The notes under the pieces: generated by a model | Databases searched by the model: none | Seen by the model: the letters and a program-made list of their open reading frames with translations, nothing else | Told to the model about the DNA's origin: nothing | Part shown: piece by piece, positions 58,487 through 64,000 of the stretch | Layout: each line of letters opens with the position of its first letter | Numbering within the stretch: the stretch's first letter is position 1 | NCBI GenBank assembly: GCA_001051155.2 | Contig: JYIP02000003.1 | Coordinates: 620,001-684,000, forward strand | Length of the DNA stretch: 64,000 nucleotides | DNA from: Chrysoporthe austroafricana | Taxonomy: Eukaryota; Ascomycota; Sordariomycetes; Diaporthales; Cryphonectriaceae | Reading direction: 5' to 3' | Program-made: the position numbers and the translations under genes

Positions 58487-59241
58487 GGGATGGCAGGCCG
58501 CGCGGGAAAAGGGGCCCAGGCAAAGAGACGGACAAGGCCGGGTCACGAGAGGGTCGTCGCACGGGTGGGACTAGAGTTGGGACACTACCTGCTGAAATTG
58601 ACAAGTGGCCGGGAGGTTTGACTGTGTGCTTCGCAAGGTGATTTTAGAAGGCCTTATCTGCTTCTATGGTATCGACAACCATAGGTTCGCCTTGATCCAT
58701 CATGTATGAGACCGATGATGACGGGAGACAACCCCCCCCCCCAAGACATTACTTCAATCCGATGTCCACTTCCATGATGCCCTTGTCTACCATAAGATGC
58801 CCTGTGATTCATTCAGATGCCCCTAGATGAGTCCCTTCGCGTAATGCGCTCAGCCGCCAAGACCCCAACGCCTCGCCCTAGCCCATCCTTGAATGCCTGC
58901 AAAGCCCTCTTACAACGCCTTGCTAAAACGCCAAAGGGGGAGAAAAGAAAAAGGTCGTAAATGGTATCAGTCGTTCTTGGTGTCCTGTGAAGGCGGCCTT
59001 GCGTGCAGACGAGACCCTACGTCCTTTTCACTTGTGAGCGGTGGTGGCACTAGTTGCTTAAGCGCGTCAGCACAACAATCCCTCCAACGTGTGATAAAGA
59101 TCGAGCCCGAACCGGAGGAGAGCGGATCTGCCGCAGCAGACGATGGTTCAACTCTAGACCAAGACAGAAGCCGCTCGGTCGGTGCCAAGCGCCCGCCGGG
59201 CAGACCGAGGAGAGAGGAAGTCGAGACAAATCGAACGGGTG
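58487..59241. other. convergent intergenic region
   Basis: This is the 3' flanks of holocytochrome c synthase and the RUS gene. No gene is supported; a poly-C run lies at about 58732-58742. Confidence 0.5.
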
Positions 59242-60658
59242 CTACATGCCCTTCACCGCCTTGGCGTCGCCCATGCGGACCCGCACCGGGGTGCGCGTCT
59301 CCAGGGCCGTGTTCTCGATGTCCCAGCCCTTGGCCCGAAGCGCCTCGAAGACCGCCATCTTGGTGTCGCGATCCACAATGCCGGACCCCACGCGATGATC
59401 ATCGGGAACCTCATTCTCATAGTGGCCGGCCCCACCCAGACCATCCCTGAGGACGGCAGTGTCGAAGTGGTAGGCGTGCGCGACAGCGTCGAACCAGGCC
59501 ATCAGGGGGTCGTTGACGGAGCGCCTGCCCTCCTTGATGGCGATGCGGATCGTGAAGCTCGGCCCCCACTGCCAGATCCCCATATGGTAGTCCTCGGTGT
59601 CGAAGACGTAACTGTGGGAGCCCCAGGACCTGAAGTTGACCACGTCGCCGTAGCCCCCAAAGTCGGCCGTGCCGCGGTACTCGCCCGTCTTGGAGGACAT
59701 GTTGCCACGGCCGTTGAACAGGATCGACTCGCGTTTGGCGACCTCGTCGGGGGTGAGGATGGTGTTGGTCTCGAGCCACTCGCGGATGACGATGGTGGCG
59801 CGCTGGCGGTTGAGGGTGCGCATCTTGACGCTGCACACGCCGCAGTAGTTGGTGAAGAGGTGGACGCCGACCAGGACGACCATCCAGCACCAGACGGCGG
59901 CCTTGCCCTCGACAAGCTTGACCAGCAGGGTCCCGGCCAGCATCCCCATAAGGCTGACGACGGTCTCCTGGCTGGCCTCCTTGGCATTGAGCTCGGCGAG
60001 GTTGCCGGACTTGGCAAAGTGCGCGCTGAGGGTAGCCTTGGAGGCGTTCGCGGCGACGCCGCACAGGGAGCGCAGGATGGAGGCGGAGACCATGACGGAC
60101 ACCTTAGGCAGCAGGGGCAGGGCCGGGAGCAGGAGGTCAAGAAACTGGCTACAGTCGTTGAAAATATCAGCGAGGAAGCGGTAGTACTTGCACTCGGGCT
60201 CGATGGCCTGCCCCATGCGGTGGGCGAACAGGATGGTGGCCAGGCGCGAGAAGGTGTCCTGGATGATCTGCAGCAGCAAGGCAGTGGTGGGGGTCTGGGA
60301 GGAATTGCCGACACCTAGCCCCTCCAGGATGGCACGGTTGGCCAGCAGGTTGGTGATGGAGGAGGAGAAGGCCTGCAGGGAGTCGAAGGTCTGGTAGGCC
60401 AGGTAGTCATTGGTGACGGTGTGAGGAAAGCCGGCGGGGAGGAAGGCATACAGGACAGCCTTGGGGAGCGGAGTCTTAGTTTTCTCCTATAGGCGAGGTC
60501 AGCACCACTGGTCACGGCATGGCGGGTCTTGCTTGTCTGGTGCACCCGTGTGTTGAGGCTGCGCGCATGGGACCTACGGCTTTCAGGCCCCCCTTCTCCG
60601 AGCTGGTGTATGTCACAAGGACATCACCAGACTCGTCGATGTCACAGATCTTGCTCAT
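59242..60658 (-). CDS. RUS/DUF647 family membrane protein
   Basis: Two exons, 60578..60658 and 59242..60486, encode 441 aa. The 91-nt intron (GTAGGT, branch CTGAC, TATAG) joins EKGGLKA to EKTKTPLPKAV. The protein has the RUS (root UV-B sensitive, DUF647) pattern: FLPAGFPHTVTNDYLAYQ, DSLQAFSSSI, QDTFSRLATILFAHRMG and ECKYYRFLADIFND. It continues with GVAANASKATLSAHFA, NLAELNAKEASQETVVSLMG and a hydrophobic WCWMVVLVGVHLF, all in the family order. Plant RUS1/RUS2 act in UV-B signalling and auxin transport, and the human member is C16orf58. The fungal role is not established to my knowledge. The start at 60658 (MSKICDIDESG) is the first good ATG after a possible upstream splice acceptor, so a further 5' exon cannot be excluded. 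Confidence 0.9.
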
Positions 60659-61415
60659 CTTGATCCACACATCCAAGAGTCTGGCCCTGAGACAACAATC
60701 AGAAGATGGAGGGTGGGTGCTCTTGCCCGGTGAGGTGGTGGAACCCCAGCTGTAAGTCAAGCAAGCACACAGCGTCGTTAGACCAGACTCCAATGGCTGG
60801 GCATGAGAGAGCGGCGATGTAGATGACAATCAGGGTGCCTGCATCATTCGGTCAACGCGGCAGACGCAGACAGGCACAGGAGGACGAAGAGGTACCAAAG
60901 GGGGCGGTGAATGATTGCCGTGTGTCACTGAAGCTCCCCAGATGACAGACAAACTGCTGAGGAAGGTGATGGCTGGGTGGGCAATGTTTGACTTGTCCAG
61001 ATGTGCTGCCGTGCCCTGTGACGTTGTTTCGAGAGGTGCGCGCTGCGGCTGATAAGGCTACCCTACGAGTAGGTGAGCACTGGAGGGAGGTACGTCAGCC
61101 TGCGTATTCCAGGGGTAGTTGCCGCTAGCCAGAGAGCTCTGGCCCCTGGGCTGGGCTGGGACCCTGAGTATCACACGTGCCCGGCCCCCTCCCCCGCACC
61201 ACGTTGTTGAGATGCAACACACAAGTCCTGTGATCTTGACCCAGCCTCACTCCACAACTGTCTATTATCTACGTATCTTAAGGGTGCGCTGTTCGGATTG
61301 ACTACAAAGGTGCCGCCTATGGCTGATTCGGAAGAGAAATGAGAGAAGCGTTGAATATTGGAATGTTGCCTCGCCCTCAAAGGGATGTCCTAGGTAGTGA
61401 GTGCCCTGACAATGG
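60659..61415. other. intergenic between RUS and MVD genes
   Basis: It holds the RUS promoter and the MVD 3' flank. No gene is seen. Confidence 0.5.
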
Positions 61416-62690
61416 TCACCGTTTGACCGGCTCGCCGTTCTCCGTGACCAGATGCTCGTCCGTCTTCTGCGGCCCTTCCCCAACCCCAGTCATGATGACC
61501 CGCGACACGCCCGTCTTGAGCGCGGCCGCGATTGGTTCCTCCAGGGTTATGTCTGCCGGGTGACCAGCGGCGCTTGCCTTCCACCCACCCACCTCTGCCC
61601 CGAGCACCTGGTAAAACGTCCCGACCACGGCGGCCTCGTCCTTCTCGAGGTAGTACACCACACAGTTTGGGCCGGCATCAAAGGTATACGCAGCCACGGT
61701 ACGTCCAGCAGCCTCGTTAATCTTCTCGACCGCCCGGACCGCCGCCCTAGAGACATCGTTCATGTAGAAGATGGGCGGGTACGTGTCGGCGCAGCTCGCG
61801 TGGAACGAGTTCGAGTCGCGCATCGTCACCTCGCCGAACAGCGCAAAGTCCCTGTCCCGGATGGCCCTCTCCATCAGGTCCATGTTCCTGGGCACGACCT
61901 CGGCAATGCGCTGCTTGAACAGGCCGGACGTGGCGACGGTCTGCTGCATGCCGCTGGTCGAGCTGACGCCCTTCTTGGCGGCCGAGACGACCAGGATCAG
62001 GGCGCGCATCTCGGGCCAGTGCGAGGCCTCGGCGACGAGATCGGCGAGGGAGTCGGAGCCGTCCTCCTTGGAGCCCATCCTCCACGCCACATAGCCGCCG
62101 AACAAGCTGCGGCAGGCGGACCCGGAACCCTGGCGGGCGATTAGGCTGAGCTCGGCCGGCGAGTCGGGGAGCTCGTACAGGTCCGCGACGGCGCGGACAA
62201 AGGCGGCAAAGCCGGCAGCAGAGGAGGCGAGGCCGGCGGCAGTGGGGAAGTTGTTCTCGGAGACGAGGCGGAGGGGCATGGCCGACAGCCTGGGCAGGGA
62301 CGGGTCGGCTGCCTCGAGGGCGGCGCGGCGGGCACGGAGGGCGCGGAAGCATGCTTGGGTGCGGGCACCGGTGACGTCGGAAGGCGAGCCGTTGAGGAGG
62401 AGGGAGTCCTCGCCGGCTGGGTAGGAGGCGCTGCAGGAGGCGGTGGTGAGGGTGCGGAGGTCGGACTGCGCCAGGGTGACGGAGAGGGAGGAGTTGGTGG
62501 GCAGGTTGAGCTTGGGATCACGCTTGCCCCAGTACCTAGATGGGCCGAAACAAGCTGTCAGTACGTGGCGGGAGGGGCAAGGAGCGGGTGAGCCTGCCAG
62601 GCCGGCAAGCAAGCAGAGTAAGGCATACTTGACGACGGCGATGTTGACCGGAGCAGTGGTGCTCGCTCGGTATACCCTGTCCTCCGCCAT
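61416..62690 (-). CDS. ERG19: mevalonate diphosphate decarboxylase
   Basis: Two exons, 62629..62690 and 61416..62535, encode 393 aa. The 93-nt intron (donor GTATGC, branch CTGAC, acceptor ATCTAG) is an exact multiple of three without stops. An unspliced reading would therefore add 31 false residues inside the conserved N-terminal block APVNIAVVKYWGKRD. Family motifs are complete: NLPTNSSLSVTL, the GHMP phosphate-binding loop NFPTAAGLASSAAGFAAF, SGSACRSLFGGYVAW, SSTSGMQQTV, and DAGPNCVVYYLE near the C-terminus. The enzyme decarboxylates mevalonate-5-diphosphate to isopentenyl diphosphate with ATP. It is the last step of the mevalonate pathway feeding sterols, ubiquinone and prenylation. The leader is a CT-rich tract, typical of highly expressed fungal genes. 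Confidence 0.96.
   Translation of the reverse strand: MAEDRVYRASTTAPVNIAVVKYALLCLLAGLAGSPAPCPSRHVLTACFGPSRYWGKRDPKLNLPTNSSLSVTLAQSDLRTLTTASCSASYPAGEDSLLLNGSPSDVTGARTQACFRALRARRAALEAADPSLPRLSAMPLRLVSENNFPTAAGLASSAAGFAAFVRAVADLYELPDSPAELSLIARQGSGSACRSLFGGYVAWRMGSKEDGSDSLADLVAEASHWPEMRALILVVSAAKKGVSSTSGMQQTVATSGLFKQRIAEVVPRNMDLMERAIRDRDFALFGEVTMRDSNSFHASCADTYPPIFYMNDVSRAAVRAVEKINEAAGRTVAAYTFDAGPNCVVYYLEKDEAAVVGTFYQVLGAEVGGWKASAAGHPADITLEEPIAAALKTGVSRVIMTGVGEGPQKTDEHLVTENGEPVKR
62536..62628 (-). other. in-frame intron of ERG19
   Basis: The 93-nt segment inside an otherwise open frame has GTATGC, CTGAC and CTAG signals. It interrupts the universally conserved VVKYWGKRD, so it must be removed. Confidence 0.93.
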
Positions 62691-64000
62691 CTTTCTTTCT
62701 TCCTTTCTGTGTTTCTTTTTCTCTCGTAGCTAATCGAGGTCGAGACAGTTAGGGTGCTAGAGGCGTGTTCACGGCAAGAAGCACGGCTGAGGCGCTACAC
62801 GGAGAGACTGGAGGGAGGGACAGGAAAGATGTGGTGGAGGTGGCAGATGGACGTTGCTGCGACGGGGAGCATGGGCGGGTCACCGTGTACCGTATTTCTG
62901 GAGGTGGAGGATGGTGGGGTCGACCTCAAATTCGCCGGACCCATATCGTGCACTGCGTACTATCCACTATCCACTGGGTACCCAGTACTGACCAAGCCGC
63001 CACAGAAACCCCCCCCCCCCAAAACTACTATGGTACATACTGTAAGTACTTGGGCAGTTGGCTGGCTGCTACCAGCATATTATATGCCCTCACGATAACT
63101 GTGCATCTACTTCTGATGACCTGAGGTGTTGCAGCCTCCAGGAGCCTGTCCACCTCCGTCATCTTATCGACTCCCACGGTCCGAGAACGCGAAGCTCTAC
63201 AGCATTACACGCAATGGCCTCAGCGGTTGACTGCGAATTTGTGGCGCGTCTCGTTGCTATCACTGACACCATCCCCTCAGGCAGACTACTAATCCCCTCC
63301 CGCGCCGTTTGTCTCGGGCTTCAGCACTAGTCTCGATGCGAGGTCGACACATTTCTTGTCTGTCTCCTCTAGGAGTGGATCATCGTTTCCTGGACCCGTG
63401 CTACCTGGACGCTATGCAGCTCCCCTCCCATGCACCTTCTGCCGACCGCTGTCCACTCTTTCTGCAGTAGCCTGGTCATAGTACGCGAGGAGACGAAAGC
63501 CCATACCATACGAGCAGGGCACACTTGCGAGAGAGACTGGTGGACTGCTAGCCAGTCTAGATGATGTACAGTCCAATGAAGGCCTGGCTGAGAATGTGAG
63601 AACGTGCACGAATTAAGACCCACAAATAGCAGCGAGCTCATAGAGGGGCGTCGAGCTATAGGGCCAGGAATCATCATGTGCGTGGTCAGAAGTCGTCAAG
63701 GAATTGAGGTCATTTAATTATATTAGAAGAACATATTCGTACAGTAATACATCACCCAGTCACTAGCAGACTACAGCGCTTGGCCGAAATAGGAGAGAAA
63801 TAGTGCCAAGACTCTATCCCAGTCCTGTCGGGCATGACGCTTGACCGATTTGAGGGCGATAAAAGCCCGTCGCTTTTTGGGGCTTCAGCCGCCAACTATC
63901 GCGGAAAAATGGCACGAAATCGGATATAGCATCACGAACAGGCAAGGGCAGAGCAGGGGCACGCATGGGCATCGACAGCGCCTCAGTCCGTACTGGTATT
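62691..64000. other. intergenic to window end
   Basis: This is the upstream region of ERG19 with a CT-rich leader and an exact TACTATGGTA at 63026-63035. The rest holds no recognisable gene. Confidence 0.45.

Noticed and set aside
59182..60318. 378-codon plus-strand frame opposite the RUS gene
   Set aside because: It is a shadow of the minus-strand RUS coding sequence, has no family pattern, and its codon choice mirrors the real gene.

Overview
The window is nuclear DNA of a filamentous ascomycete, most likely a Sordariomycete. Evidence: many introns of about 50-150 nt with GT..AG ends and CTNAC-type branch sites, single genes on alternating strands, long GC-rich intergenic stretches, an intron-bearing tRNA-Tyr, and typical Pezizomycotina protein families. 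I could not run any search, so family names rest on motifs and recalled family patterns. Gene models were spliced by hand and checked for reading phase. Starts were set at ATG codons.

Layout. 1-12.3 kb: a GT32 glycosyltransferase (-), a Ser/Thr-rich single-pass surface protein (+), a relic of a large fungal protein family, tRNA-Tyr (-), an extended SDR reductase (+) and a DHA1-like MFS transporter (+). 12.3-27.4 kb: gene-poor, with one 622-aa Pro/Ser-rich protein (-) and a 139-nt poly-T tract containing an N. 27.4-39.5 kb: a multi-exon polytopic membrane protein (-), a 2-oxoglutarate/Fe(II) dioxygenase (-), a secreted S10 serine carboxypeptidase (+) and the DNA-repair enzyme polynucleotide kinase 3'-phosphatase (-). 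41.6-42.1 kb: the small mitochondrial KGD4/YMR31 subunit (+). 42.1-47.9 kb: no gene recognised, but a 99-bp perfect inverted repeat lies here. 47.9-53.3 kb: a sugar-porter MFS (+) facing a Baeyer-Villiger-type flavin monooxygenase (-). 54.3-56.3 kb: an old duplication of two convergent gene ends, with one intact 128-aa mitochondrial protein. 57.5-62.7 kb: holocytochrome c synthase (+), a RUS/DUF647 protein (-) and mevalonate diphosphate decarboxylase (-).

Most genes look like independent housekeeping or nutritional functions: sterol precursor synthesis, mitochondrial heme attachment, the 2-oxoglutarate dehydrogenase complex, DNA repair, protein and sugar uptake. I see no compact biosynthetic cluster and no convincing new multi-gene system. 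The more unusual signals are an exactly repeated 10-mer TACCATAGTA in intergenic DNA, the 99-bp inverted repeat, the decayed convergent duplication, and several apparent single-base frameshifts in otherwise well-kept genes (dioxygenase start, membrane protein exon, acidic gene X). The frameshifts could be real decay or assembly errors.
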